Below are positions 1-10,204 of a DNA stretch of 15,250 nt, in pieces. A program made the translations under genes and the position numbers. Below the pieces are notes generated by a model. That model was given only the letters and a program-made list of their open reading frames with translations. It ran no database searches and was not told where the DNA came from. Within the stretch, counting starts at the first letter, position 1; the number at the start of each line of letters is the position of its first letter. This DNA comes from Acanthaster planci (taxonomy: Eukaryota > Echinodermata > Asteroidea > Valvatida > Acanthasteridae): the NCBI RefSeq assembly GCF_001949145.1, contig NW_019091370.1:1189601-1204850 (forward strand), given 5' to 3'.

Positions 1-2398
1 CGGTTGGTCCGACCCACTACCATTGCCCTCCCGGTGTCCCACGCAGCGAATGAGCCTGACCTTTTATTATGCTGACTGTAAAGGTCAAAAGATATAGAAA
101 GACATATATCTTTGTGGAATGCACAAGGTGTGCGGGGTCACTCGCGCGGATTTGGGGGCGATGGGTTAGCCTTTCCAAATATTGAAGATTTATATCCGTC
201 ACGCGGTATTTTGACGCCTTTGTTTTAATGTGTTGTGTGATGTAACAGAAGTCATCTCACACAATGCAATAAATTGGAATTTACGTGTAGTTGTAATCGC
301 TAAAATGAGAATAATCCTCCTTAACCAGATATTTGGAGGCAGTGAAAACTCTACATAGTTGATATGTTGACAACCACTGGTTCCCTCCCTGGATTGAGAC
401 AAGCAACATCATTGTTTTCCCATGAGATCGAATCGCGCATAAAGTTGTCAACCAGCGAGACTGCAAATGTGTCAAATCGCCATGACTCATACCTATGGGT
501 GCAGATTCACAGTATAGACCTAAGCCGAAATGCGACGTTTCGCAAGGTGACACTCCCGCGCGACCGTCCTGAAACAGCGCCAAGCATGATGATGACGCGA
601 CACAAAACTCTCGCAGTGAGCGACCCCCCCCCCGTCCTTACGCAGGAGTCGCCTTCCTTACCCTCGGTTCCTGAAGGGAGGCCATCCTATTCAGGAAATG
701 ACTCGTCTAGCCGGAACAACATGCCGAAAACATAAGTGTAAACGCGTTTTCTTGTCCCATTCATCGTTTTCCGTTTGCCGAGCCATTTTTGCGGTCCCCG
801 GGGCAGGGTCTTACACAACCCGTCTCGCAAGAGTGACTGTCAAAAATGTCAATTGTCGACAAGGTCTCTCACTGAAATCTCGATTTTTACTGTGCATGGA
901 GGAATGGCGGAAATATTTGCGATTTTGTTATTTGCAGTGAGAACCACAGTGTTCCTTTAAATGTTTGTCTAAATTCATCCAAACCGTGCCCTTTAAAATA
1001 TTATTAGTTTAAATTAAAAATTAGGACTGTTCTAAAGAGTACCGAATTTAAACGAGACCGTTGATAAAAGTGGGGATTTGGTGTCCATTTTTTGTTTATT
1101 TTTTTAAGGCGCTAACACAAGCAGTAGTGTGCAGTGGCTTGGACGAAGCTTCTTAATTCCTGACTCTAGTATTGAAGCATTTTGCCGTTTCCCCCCAAAC
1201 GATGCACCCGTCCCTTCGGCGCACCTGCATTTATCAAGTTGATAACTGGTTTTGAGAACAATGCAGTTCTTAAACTTTCCCATTTGCAAGCCATCTTCCA
1301 TCCAGGGAAGTAAATAGGCCTTCAAATTTTGAACTGTCTCCATTATCAGGGTTATATTTGCTCTTGGTTATGACACTGAACCCCCCTTGACCAACCTCGA
1401 CCTCGTCCGCCTGATCCCAGATACGTGAACAAAGGAATACATGTGCATACAAGAATATTTAACTCGTCGCTTCAAACACTGGGTCACGCGTCGCATATCT
1501 GCGAGACCAAAGGTCCCCCATGTTTTCAAGTGTACTTGCTATTACAATAAACGACGCGAGTTTATTTACGGCAGCGTAATGGGCTTCCATCGAAGTGTAA
1601 CGTGCATGGTGTACATGTAGAAACCGTGAACGACATGACACTGGCAGGCTGTGTTCTGTCTTATTATGCTCCAGCATAGAGCTACGGTCCAACTGTAGGA
1701 CCTGTATACAAGAAATGAGCCGACTGCCGAAACCAAACACATAATACACGTATAGGTACCACGCAGACTACAACCAAAATTTATTCCGTGTGACCTGAAA
1801 TTCAGCTATTGTATAAGCTATACAAGGGATTCTCTCAGAATTTCTGGAGATATAGCGTACGTCATAGGTAACAGTGTTTCCGATTTTCATTGGCGCAAAT
1901 TTTACAGTATATTACTGTGTTTGTCCAATCAGATCCGTCGTAAATTTTCAATGCTTCTCTCCCTATCATTGTAAAGTCCCACTTGGTGTCACGTTCAATA
2001 CAAGTTTATTTCATAATACTTTCAATTGTTTCCCTTCAGTTTCGATTTGCCTGTAAAGCACAAAGCTGGAAAGAAATCATTTTGTATTGAAAATGTACTC
2101 GCACAGAAGTCTATATTTGAATTACAAAAATAGATCTCGTCATAAGTATTGTTTACACATTAAACAGCCGTACAGAATTAGTAACTCTGATCTATGTTGG
2201 CTTATTTTGCCTGAAAATTGTTGCCACCAGAAAAGGAGAAATATTGCCATTAAGAATTGCAATCTAATCGATATTTCATATTTTCTCAGTGTGTTCCGCC
2301 CTTAGTGTTCCCCAAATTTTATTTTTTAATTAGATATCGATTACATCTTTTTCTTATACTTGATTTTTTGTTTTGGTTATTATTTCTATTGTTTTTAG
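1..2398. other. Non-coding stretch upstream of the first recognised DOK-like exon
   Basis: AT-rich DNA with no reading frame I can assign to a protein family. It is probably 5' intron and/or upstream sequence of the adaptor gene. The exon that should supply the start codon and first PH-domain strand was sought as an ATG-containing block ending in a phase-0 GT donor and was not found. A small ATG block at 898-937 ends at a GTGAGA donor, but its phase does not fit the exon at 2399. The stretch has a run of ten C at 624-633 and a 9-bp inverted pair at 1007-1015 / 1045-1053. It ends in a T-rich tract leading into the TTTTTAG acceptor at 2397-2398. Confidence 0.6.
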
Positions 2399-2711
2399 GC
2401 CTGGAAGCGTAAATGGGTGGTGGTTCAGCAGAACACCTCATCGACAGGCAAGTCCCTCCTGCTAGAACTGTACATGGAGAAGGGCGCTTACCACAAGACC
2501 GTCACCAGCCTGCTGCTAGAGGGCGTGGTCAACGTGCAGCGGACCACCTCCAAGACGCAAGAGCACGCCGTCGAGATCTCCTCGGCATCCAAGGTCCTGC
2601 TGGCCGTCAGCGCCGACAGCGAGACGGAGACCCAGGAGTGGTTAAGCATGTTTCAGATCAACCTGCTGCCACCCATCAAGGAGCTGCCTTGCCCGCCCGG
2701 TATTAACGAAG
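2399..2711 (+). CDS. DOK/IRS-like docking protein, exon encoding most of the PH domain (5' partial)
   Basis: This exon encodes about 104 residues of a pleckstrin-homology domain, a membrane-lipid binding module at the start of DOK and IRS adaptors. It opens in phase 0 after a pyrimidine-rich TTTTTAG acceptor with AWKRKWVVVQQ, the usual basic-aromatic second PH strand. It ends with ETQEWLSMFQ, the C-terminal PH helix with its conserved Trp, followed by a proline-rich linker (LLPPIKELPCPP). The first PH strand and the initiator Met are missing, so at least one exon lies 5'. The donor at 2712 (GTCGGT) leaves phase 1, which completes an Asp codon with the exon at 3660. The exon is far richer in G and C than its flanks. 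Family is assigned by reading motifs and by the PTB domain that follows; the exact orthologue is not known. Confidence 0.85.
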
Positions 2712-3659
2712 GTCGGTGTCGCCTTCCTCTCTCTGTGTCAATCATACGGAAGGGCAATTCCACGCAAAGGGATTTTCATTATTAGTCGCATAATTCATAA
2801 ACAAAATGATTTTTTTTCAAAGGAAGTGGAAATAAATGATGTTACTACATTTTACTTCCACTTTCATTTTTTGAAAAACATCTTTTTTGTTTATGAATCA
2901 CAAAATAATAATGGGGTCGGTTACACCGTAACCAATGCTCATTGTTACCTAACATTTAGGAGATACTTTTTACAGAAACCTGGCGAAAACAGGTTGTCAC
3001 TCAGATTTCCCGCGAATAATTGTTGTGACTCATTCTCAACTAATCCTCTGAGTACGCATATACGATGCAGAGACGTGTACATTCGCCGTCATGCCATATA
3101 TTTCCTATTTCACCGCTCCTCCTAAACATAGTTCCAACACTTTTACAACAAATCTGGCTAAAAACGCCAAACTGCGCACCCAAATCCTTTTCATTCGAAT
3201 GTTGCTTTGTAATTCATTTCGATCTCAGTGACGCGGACAGAAAGGTAAACGGGCCACAGTTACCTTTGACTGAAACATATAATAGAATTGTGATGAATTT
3301 CTCACTTTTAATTTGACGCTGACTGAGCATCACGAACGGATGAGTTACCTTCAAAACAAAGACTATAACCGACAATTTAAATGACATGCCATCACGTAAT
3401 CCATTTTACAGTGGGTTTATTTCCAACCTGCAGTTAAAAAGTAAACCCCCCTCCGTAGCTGTTGAAACTGGTCAAGTACCCAGAAGAACTGCATTGGCAG
3501 CTGTGTCTCGAAATTCATGTACTGCGGTGTGAAAACTTGAGCCGCCCCCGACTTTTAGCGCGCTCTAACCAGTCTTTACAAGTTGAGTTCTTAGCGAGAC
3601 TGACCTCGCATCTGGTGTACACTCCTAACATCCACTATTCCAATTCGCCCTTCAAATAG
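2712..3659 (+). other. Intron between PH and PTB exons of the DOK-like gene
   Basis: Phase-1 intron of 948 bp running from GTCGGT to ATAG. It is AT-rich, with stops in every frame that would join the exons. It contains a strong inverted repeat listed separately. Open stretches at 2826-3125 and 3065-3316 show no codon bias or domain resemblance. Confidence 0.75.
2793..2898. repeat. Long imperfect inverted repeat (fold-back) in the first visible DOK-like intron
   Basis: The left arm (2793-2831, starting ATTCATAAAC) is the near reverse complement of the right arm (2856-2898, ending GTTTATGAAT). The outer 10 bp and the inner GTGGAA/TTCCAC pair exactly; a T-rich middle carries small indels. The loop is about 24 bases. 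As RNA or single-stranded DNA this would fold into a stem of roughly 40 pairs. Size and layout resemble a small fold-back (MITE-like) insertion, but I see no clear target-site duplication, so its origin is inferred. Confidence 0.75.
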
Positions 3660-3879
3660 ATTTTATACGAGTCAGCGTGATTCCCAACAAGGACTCAGAG
3701 CGACTGAAGCTGGCAGGGGACTACTTCGCCCACATCTCGCTGGCTAGTATCAACCTCTACGACACGCGCACTGGAAAGGTCGCTCTGGATTGGAATCTGA
3801 GACACCTGAAGAAATTCATGCTCATCTCCAAGTGCCACCCGCTGGACGCTGAAAAGATTGTGCATATCTTGCCAAGCAA
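3660..3879 (+). CDS. DOK/IRS-like docking protein, exon encoding first part of the IRS-type PTB domain
   Basis: The exon begins with AT, completing a split Asp codon from the PH exon, and reads DFIRVSVIPNKDSERLKLAG and onward. This is the first strand and loop of an IRS-type phosphotyrosine-binding domain. It continues through ISLASINLYDTRTGKVALDW, matching the family pattern of two strands followed by a conserved Trp, then LRHLKKFMLIS at the place where DOK proteins usually show an LRRYG-like motif. It ends in phase 2 before a consensus GTAAGA donor at 3880, and joins to the exon at 4452 through a split Lys codon. PTB domains of this class bind NPxY-type phosphotyrosine peptides on activated receptors. 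The KK in place of the usual RR is discussed as a finding. Confidence 0.87.
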
Positions 3880-4451
3880 GTAAGAACAATTGTATTGAAA
3901 AGATATTGGCTCATTTCACGGGTTTTATTTTCGTTAATGTACACGTAGGCCTAATGCCCTGTTCTGTTCCGTGTTCTGTTAAGTGTCCTCATTCTGCAGG
4001 CCTATAAAATGATCTTGTCTTTTAAAGGATGTTAAATGATGTAAACATGCATTGATTGCTTTGGTATTTAAAACCCTTTGGACAGAGCAGAAAAGCTGTT
4101 GTCGTAGGGATTATCTCCGCGGATCTGCATCGGATTTGAATGAATTCTTCAGATTTGAAAAGATAATGATTCTAAGCTTCAGTTTCATGCTGGTAACAAC
4201 AGTTGCTGACAATTAGTTTGGAAGAAAATAAATGTTACTTTCAGGTTGCGTTCCTCAAGGGAGGGACACCCTTCATTGGACGTCACAACTAGGGAGCCAT
4301 CAAAGTCCGCCAGTTTGCGTTGAGATGATTTTTAAATGTACTGGTCAGTAACACTGCCGTTTATCATGCTAGGCAGGAGCGTATGTATGTTTTCTTGATA
4401 CAGGTTGTGATATTGTCATCGCCATCTTTTTTTGGTGTTTGTTTCTTTTAG
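3880..4451 (+). other. Intron inside the PTB domain of the DOK-like gene
   Basis: Phase-2 intron of 572 bp from GTAAGA to a TTTCTTTTAG acceptor with a good pyrimidine tract. It interrupts the PTB domain at a Lys-Arg pair that aligns with the second basic pair of the phosphotyrosine pocket. Apart from short direct repeats of GTTCTGT near 3960-3980, nothing notable is seen. Confidence 0.75.
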
Positions 4452-6307
4452 GCGTTCCCCGCAAGGAGAGGGCGAATTCATCTTCTTTAGTGCCAAAGGG
4501 AAGCAACTGGTTGAGGACATCTATGAAAGGCTGAGCAATGCCATGACGGTCAAGTCTCGGCGCTCAAGGTCCACCTCCATGCTCTTTGAGATCACTCCTC
4601 AGGAACTGGAGCAGATGTTCAATGCAGCAGAGCAGTCTCCCGAGGAGACACTCCCAGAGGCCGAGGAGGAAGACAGGGAGGTGAAGGATAGGACGGAGGA
4701 AGAAAAAGTGAATGGCGAGACGGCACTGGAAGTACCAGATGTGGAAGAGACCAAGGCCAACGGAGTGAAAGATGACTTGGAGTCTAAAGAGATTGAACCA
4801 CCTTCGGATGAGAAGAAGGAAGACGAGACACCAGTCGAAGAGGAAACTGAAAACCTGGCAGATGGACCTCAACAGGAAGAAAATAAGATGGAACATGCGG
4901 AAGACACAATTGAGAAAGTTGAGGATGCAAAGGACGATGACCAAAATGAGTGTGGAGGTAGCGGAGAAGATGTCGAGGTATTGCCACTAGAGGCCAACTC
5001 GGAGGATGTTGCGCAACAAGTAGGCGACGTAAGTGTGACCCCAGAGGGCCAAGATGCTGGAGTTGTGCTTTCACCCGAAGACACGGAGGAGATGGAGATG
5101 GAGAATGCTGGCTTACCGGAGCAGGATGAGGACAAAGCCAATCAGACAAATCCAGAGGAGATGGACGAGTGTCTAGCTGCCGATGGCCCAAGTGCGGAGG
5201 AACAGACAACGGTCAGTGTTGAGATGGTAACATCCGGTCAGGATGATAATCAAGTCCAGGAAGCTGTTGAAGCAAACACGGTGGAACAAGTGGAATCTCA
5301 ACCTGTCGAATCGAATCCCGTTCAAGAAGGCACTCCTGAGATTGTGATGGCAGAAACCAGCCGAGCCGAAGAGGTTCCTCAAGCTACCAAAGATGAAGCA
5401 GCCGTTTCGACTGAAGGCAAACCGTGTCTAGATTATCCAGGAAGTGGCATCCACGACAAAGCTGCTGTCCTTGAACCGGTTCGTGGGAATGAAGCATGTG
5501 ATTCAAAGACTGATGATGGTCCTAGTTGTGGGCAAGAAACTGAGCAGGCTTCCTCGATCACACTTCAGGAAGCCCCTGAAACCAAAGAAGATACTAAAGG
5601 GGAGACAATGAACATGGAACAAGGATCTGGTTTGCCAGAGGAGGAAGCGATAGAGGAGAAATCCAATCCAAACACGGAAGCAGTGGAAGCGGAAGAGGCA
5701 AACGCAGCAGTGCGGCCGTCCTCAGATTTAAAGGAACAAGCAGAAGAAAAAAGTCACATCAGAGAGATTTCGCCGACGACAGAGGAAGATGCTACCGGGG
5801 AACGACCGCAGGCAAATGTAGACGAGCAGAGTGTACGTTCGACAGAGAGAGTCGAGGACCATTCTCCTGCTGGATTGGACCAGGTCGGAGATGGAGGAAA
5901 CGTTGCAACCGTCGAACCCACAGAAACGAAGGATTCTGAACAGGTTCAAGACAACAGTGCCGGTCAGGATCTTCCTGAGACCGGCATTGAATCGACTGAC
6001 AGCAGTCCCGAGCCTGCTGCGCAGCTAACGGTGGCACCAGCCTCGGAACCAGCCGGGAATCCTACCGAGGAAGGATCGAGAGAGGTGTCCGTCGATGCTT
6101 CTAACCCAAACCACAACAACAGCAACGCCAATCTCCTCACCAGATCGAATACCAAGACCGCTGTGCCCTTGCCAAACACGCTGACATTGTGCATGGTAGA
6201 CGCCCTGAGAAACGCCCAGAAACGACAGCAGCCCACCGATGCATCACCCAGTCAGCAAACCCAGACGGGCTTCCCCCTGGATCAAGGCGGTGCAGACAAA
6301 ACATCAG
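4452..6307 (+). CDS. DOK/IRS-like docking protein, large exon: end of PTB domain plus long acidic disordered tail
   Basis: The exon starts by completing a Lys codon, then reads RSPQGEGEFIFFSAKGKQLV and EDIYERL. This is the last PTB strand and C-terminal helix (family pattern GxGxFxFxTxxGxxIxxxV). A basic Ser-rich patch follows (VKSRRSRSTS, about 4549-4578). The remaining 580 or so residues are low-complexity, very rich in Glu, Asp, Pro, Thr, Ser and Gln, with no Trp and a single Tyr (codon 5434-5436, DYPG), and are predicted disordered. Near the end a less acidic segment (about 6133-6231) contains AVPLPNTLTLCMVDALRNAQ and may be a short helix or docking motif. The perfect CAG|GTAAGT donor at 6308 leaves phase 1, implying at least one further exon. 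Reading through the donor instead ends at TAG 6328-6330 after eight more codons. The three visible exons add up to 796 codons. Confidence 0.87.
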
Positions 6308-7557
6308 GTAAGTCTCTCAATCAATTATAGTTGACATGAAAGACCCACACGACTACATGTATTGTTTTTTTCTAGTCACACTACACATTGCATACATTAC
6401 ACATTGCCCTAACGCCGCCATATTTTCATAGATGGCAGTGCATTTGCCAAGACTACGGGTGCTGATCAATAAGGTCTCGCAATAATGCTTTAATTGGTTT
6501 GTGAATGCGTTGCCCATTGCCGCCCTGTCTATATGTTACCACATTGACTTACACCCGGCTGCAAAATAGTGTGAGGAAATTTACATATAAATTACCCCGG
6601 CAAACAAGCCTGCCTAACACGTATCTGTGTGCTAGATAATGCTTGTTTCAATCGTGCATACAGTTTCATATTCTCTTCTGTTATGATCTTACTCCTTGGC
6701 CCGCGATCACATGTAAGCTGATCGCAGGAGATAGCGACGAACCTTATTTTTTGTCAGGTGGTTTGTGATTTCAATGGGAAAGCAAACTTTCTTGACAAAA
6801 TAAACTAACCAAAACACGATTTGCTTCTCTTTGGATTTTTTTTGTTTCATAATGAAATTTACGAGACTCAGTGAGTCTGCAGGATATATTGCCTACTTCC
6901 ATGAATAATTCCAGGGACCCGGCATTCATGCTACCACAACACCTGCTGCATTTATCTCCAACAAATAAAGGTCCTTTCTACGGTACAAATCACGCCATTT
7001 CCCAAACTCTGACTTCTTATCAATCTTCCGCTTTGTTTCTCGCTCAGATATGGAACATGTGGCTGGTTACCATTGATTTCTCGCTGGCATTACAGCTGAG
7101 GTTATTCCTGAAGCATAAAAGAAGACCCTTATTCCAACCCAATTGCCGAGCACAGGGACCGAAATCATTTAGTAAGCCTTAATGGCTGAGATTTAAAAAC
7201 AGAATAGCCTCAAGGAATTAAATTACGCCTTACTTTCGGTTTTTTAAAAACTCCATTATTTGTTCTCTTCCGTTCGAGAGGACACTGTCACATCTAGATT
7301 CTATGACACATTTCATAATTCGGTTTCTTGACAGAAATAATCGTGTAACCTGAGACGGTTATCGCTATGACAACCATCCTGCTGAGGGAAGTGTTTACTT
7401 TCTTATGACAGAAGCTCGACAGAGGGCGACAGCATTGCTTCGACTTGGAAGCGCTCATTAATTGCAGATCTATAGTTTGGCTCTTCGTTTAAGAATTGTC
7501 ATTTTGTTTGGTGCTTATTGTATGAAAGACTAACATGCTCGACTCTTTATTTTACAG
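6308..7557 (+). other. Probable last intron of the DOK-like gene
   Basis: The stretch opens with GTAAGT and, if the candidate terminal exon at 7558 is right, closes with an ACTAAC branch-point-like word at 7529-7534 and TTATTTTACAG. It is AT-rich with no coding resemblance; the open frame at 6871-7182 has no recognisable protein features. An AATAAA at 6799-6804 could serve a shorter transcript that retains this intron and stops at 6328-6330. Confidence 0.45.
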
Positions 7558-7607
7558 CTACAAAGAATCTATATCGGTCGCACAGGATTTTTTTTATATA
7601 TTTCTAA
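7558..7607 (+). CDS. Candidate short terminal exon of the DOK-like gene
   Basis: The acceptor here is one of the best in the downstream DNA. It has an ACTAAC branch-point-like word whose A lies 24 bases before the AG, a pyrimidine-rich tract, and TTTACAG. The donor at 6308 leaves one base (G), and this exon supplies CT to make Ala. It then reads TKNLYRSHRIFFIYF and stops at TAA 7605-7607. Phase and splice signals fit, but the peptide is short and resembles nothing I know, so the call rests on splicing logic alone. A competing acceptor at 11005-11006 has a longer pyrimidine tract and would add only four residues before a stop. Confidence 0.25.
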
Positions 7608-9960
7608 TATGGTTTTAAGGAGAAACATGATGTGTATGCTGGAAGTAGGTTGGAAGATAAACTTTGTTGCAAATGAATGACAAAGAATGTGAATTAATCC
7701 TATGGCGTCATATAGGAAGATAAATTCTTATTTTGAACAATTATAGCAGATAAAGGTGTCATGAATTGGTGAGTAACATTTATGAGGGGTATTGTTTGTC
7801 AAAATATGAAAGATGCACCACAACCAGGAAACACTGTTGCCAATATACATGGGGGAGCAAAGTCCGTTTCTGTATGCAAATTATACCCAGCTGAAGTAAT
7901 TTCTGTGCTGCGAAACAAGAACAGCGCAGCTTTCAAAATATTAGATCGATTCGGTATGGTAAACACTCATGCATTCATAATTGAAATGCGGCGTACATGT
8001 GGAAGTGTTTGCGTCTGGTTCAGTGCGCTACTTACAAGCCTTTCAGCCCGGGGTAACATCGCACATCCTGGTTGATGTACATGTTGAGTGTATTCTCTGA
8101 ATTAAAACAAAACTGTACATTTTAAAAGGACCAGTAATTCATCTTTTCAACTCTTCAGCCCCTCTGCAGTTAGTGCGATGCGATGTTAAATGTAGTATCT
8201 AGCAAAATGAACACAAGTACCTTGTATTTTTGTTATTTTATAAACCTTAATAACCCTGACCCCCTGGGGTGTATGTCAAATTAGATTGAAATAGAGGGAT
8301 TGAGGATTGTTGGGGTTGATATATTTCTGATTTTTAGACTAACCACACCCTCATTTGAAGCATACCCCAATCATATTGTTTTAACCTCAGTTTCCCCCTT
8401 AATTCACAGATCAAAGAGCTGTATGACCCTAAACCTACGCTTAATTGCCCTATTCAGAAGTCGGCCATATTGAATTGAAAGCAAGGTTGATTTTTTTGCT
8501 ATTGTTGGAACCCGAAAATAAAATAAAAGTAATGAAACCTAAAAATCCACTAGAGATGATGGTCATTTTTAATTCCACAATTAACGAGAAAAAAAACTGA
8601 GTCCCGGATCCCCCAAATAATTAGGCACCATCCCATTTAACAGATAACATTTATTAAGGTAGAATCTGGGAACATAATCAAAAATGGCCTCCCTGTGAAT
8701 ACAGTCCATTCGTTTTCGCTGTGTCTGCCTATTAAACTTGAGCAATGTGGTCGATTGATCCATAGGGCCAACTCATCAATGTCAGTCATTCATTGAGGAA
8801 GATGTTTATTTTATTTTACACATGAGTGTCTCATTTAACTGACGAGCACAGTTATATAACTGCACATGTACCTCCAAAAACTGTAAGGATAGATTTGATG
8901 TGTGTCGTCACTAACTTGCTTTAATTGAGTCAAAGACGAAAGGAAAGTTACACAATTCCACTTTTGACAGGCAAGCAAAACAGTGTGTTTTAACTCTAAT
9001 TATCTTCATCATGAGTTTATCTTATAATTATGTCTGTTTTTTTTATGAATGCAAGAGTAAATATATTGCGGTGTGTATCTTACAATACATGCGTCGTCAT
9101 ACTTATATTGTAAATAGAGCATGCGTTTAATGCTGTCAGGAAACGTTTATCCATTGATTTCCCCGTTGGTAAGGGTTCGCCATTTGACCATGTTATAATT
9201 CGATTTGTTGGTGAGTAATGTCATGTGACATTTCCCTTCGTTGATTGGTTTGGCTGTCGGGTTAGGTTTAGATACGTAAGTATTAGGTAATCTCACATGA
9301 CATTGCCGGGTTTTAATTTTTATGCTATTGCCAGGTGAGACGTATGCATGAAGGTAGAGATGATGCCAAGGCTCATGGTTTAAATTCCGACTAAAAATGT
9401 CCCTAACATTTTCTGTTCCTCATTTTCCAAAGCAATACCGCATTCGCTACTTCAACCGACCGCAGCACTAGACCCCTTGATTGAATACAATTCGCCTTGG
9501 TGCCCTCATCGGTTGATAAGAGCCATGTTGGTCGAAAATGTTCAGATTGTTGGTAGTGATGCTCCCGTAAACGCGTGCATTTCGTATTTGTGAACTAGCG
9601 AAGTGCAGTTTCCACCAAAGGAGCCTCTGTTGCTGGGAAGATTGCGCCCTCTCTTGGTCCATCTTTGGGCTCTTAACACAGTCATCTACACAGCGTTAAC
9701 GTGTAATATTTTGCTTCCTCACAGTATGTTGACGAAAATTTATTGTAAGAATTGAAATCTGCATGACTGGCCAGAAGACAATGCGTACATTTCTGTTTAT
9801 TTAGCTTTCACTCGATTCGAAATGTGTTCAACTTTTACAAATTAGCAACGTGAATATTTGGTCTGATGTCACAAATTTGCGTTCGTGTACGCTTTCGCGC
9901 TAGGTATGAACCGACTTTCATACGGAACTAGGGAACATATTCGTACGTTTATTTATTATT
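7608..9960. other. Long AT-rich stretch without recognisable genes (3' UTR / intergenic)
   Basis: No frame here shows domain resemblance or paired splice signals. It may hold the 3' UTR of the DOK-like gene. A 16-bp inverted pair occurs at 9217-9232 / 9289-9304. A GCGCCCTCT word near 9645 resembles part of a CTCF site or the end of a small repeat, but is too short to call. Open frames at 7782-8075 (+) and 9468-9662 (-) are judged to be chance. Confidence 0.55.
8517..8527 (+). terminator. Candidate polyadenylation signals, two overlapping AATAAA
   Basis: AATAAA occurs at 8517-8522 and again at 8522-8527. It lies downstream of the candidate terminal exon of the DOK-like gene, on the same strand, about 0.9 kb after its stop. 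The hexamer is common by chance in AT-rich DNA and no clear GT-rich element was verified, so this is only the most plausible of several candidates. Confidence 0.25.
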
Positions 9961-9965
9961 ATTTT

Positions 9966-10190
9966 TTAATTGGGTAACGTTTCCAAATTTATATTTGATT
10001 GCATGTAACCAAGAACTTGAAAACTATGAATCGAAAATTTATCAAACTAGATACTCGGAAGTGCTACAAAGTAAGTAATGCTGTAATGGGTATTGTTTTA
10101 ACGTATTTTATTGAACGTAACCAAGAGTTTAAAAATGAGCATAGGAAAATAGTGCCATTGTATACTCGAAAGTGTTGTAATTTGTGTTTT
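9966..10190. repeat. Degenerate tandem duplication, period about 111-112 bp, two copies
   Basis: The words GTAACCAAGA (10005 and 10117) and ATACTCG followed by GAAGTG or AAAGTG (10051 and 10162) recur at a spacing of 111-112 bp. The surrounding bases are recognisably alike, for example TTAATTGGGTA near 9967 and GTAATGGGTA near 10083. The copies have diverged by substitutions and small indels. An open frame on + spans both copies and shows TRKC twice, but it is AT-driven and has no protein resemblance. Confidence 0.6.
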
Positions 10191-10204
10191 AAAATAAAAT
10201 AATA

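Noticed and set aside
364-735. 123-codon open frame on + with Ser/Pro-rich translation
   Set aside because: No domain resemblance, it includes a ten-C homopolymer, and no splice signals or phase link it to the adaptor gene; likely chance.
898-937. ATG block MEEWRKYLRFCYL with a GTGAGA donor as possible first exon of the DOK-like gene
   Set aside because: It leaves phase 2, whereas the PH exon at 2399 needs phase 0, and the peptide does not resemble the start of a PH domain.
1459-1749. 96-codon open frame on - near 1.6 kb
   Set aside because: Codon use is unremarkable and the translation resembles no family I know; no promoter or splice context. A repeat fragment cannot be excluded.
4564-5209. 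Long minus-strand frames opposite the acidic tail
   Set aside because: They are the mirror of Glu/Asp-rich codons, giving Leu/Phe/Ser-rich translations typical of antisense shadows.
7345-7440. X-box-like GGTTATCGCTATGACAACC and nearby GAGGGCG words
   Set aside because: A plausible RFX-type or CTCF-like match by eye, but too short and imperfect to support without a scored motif scan.
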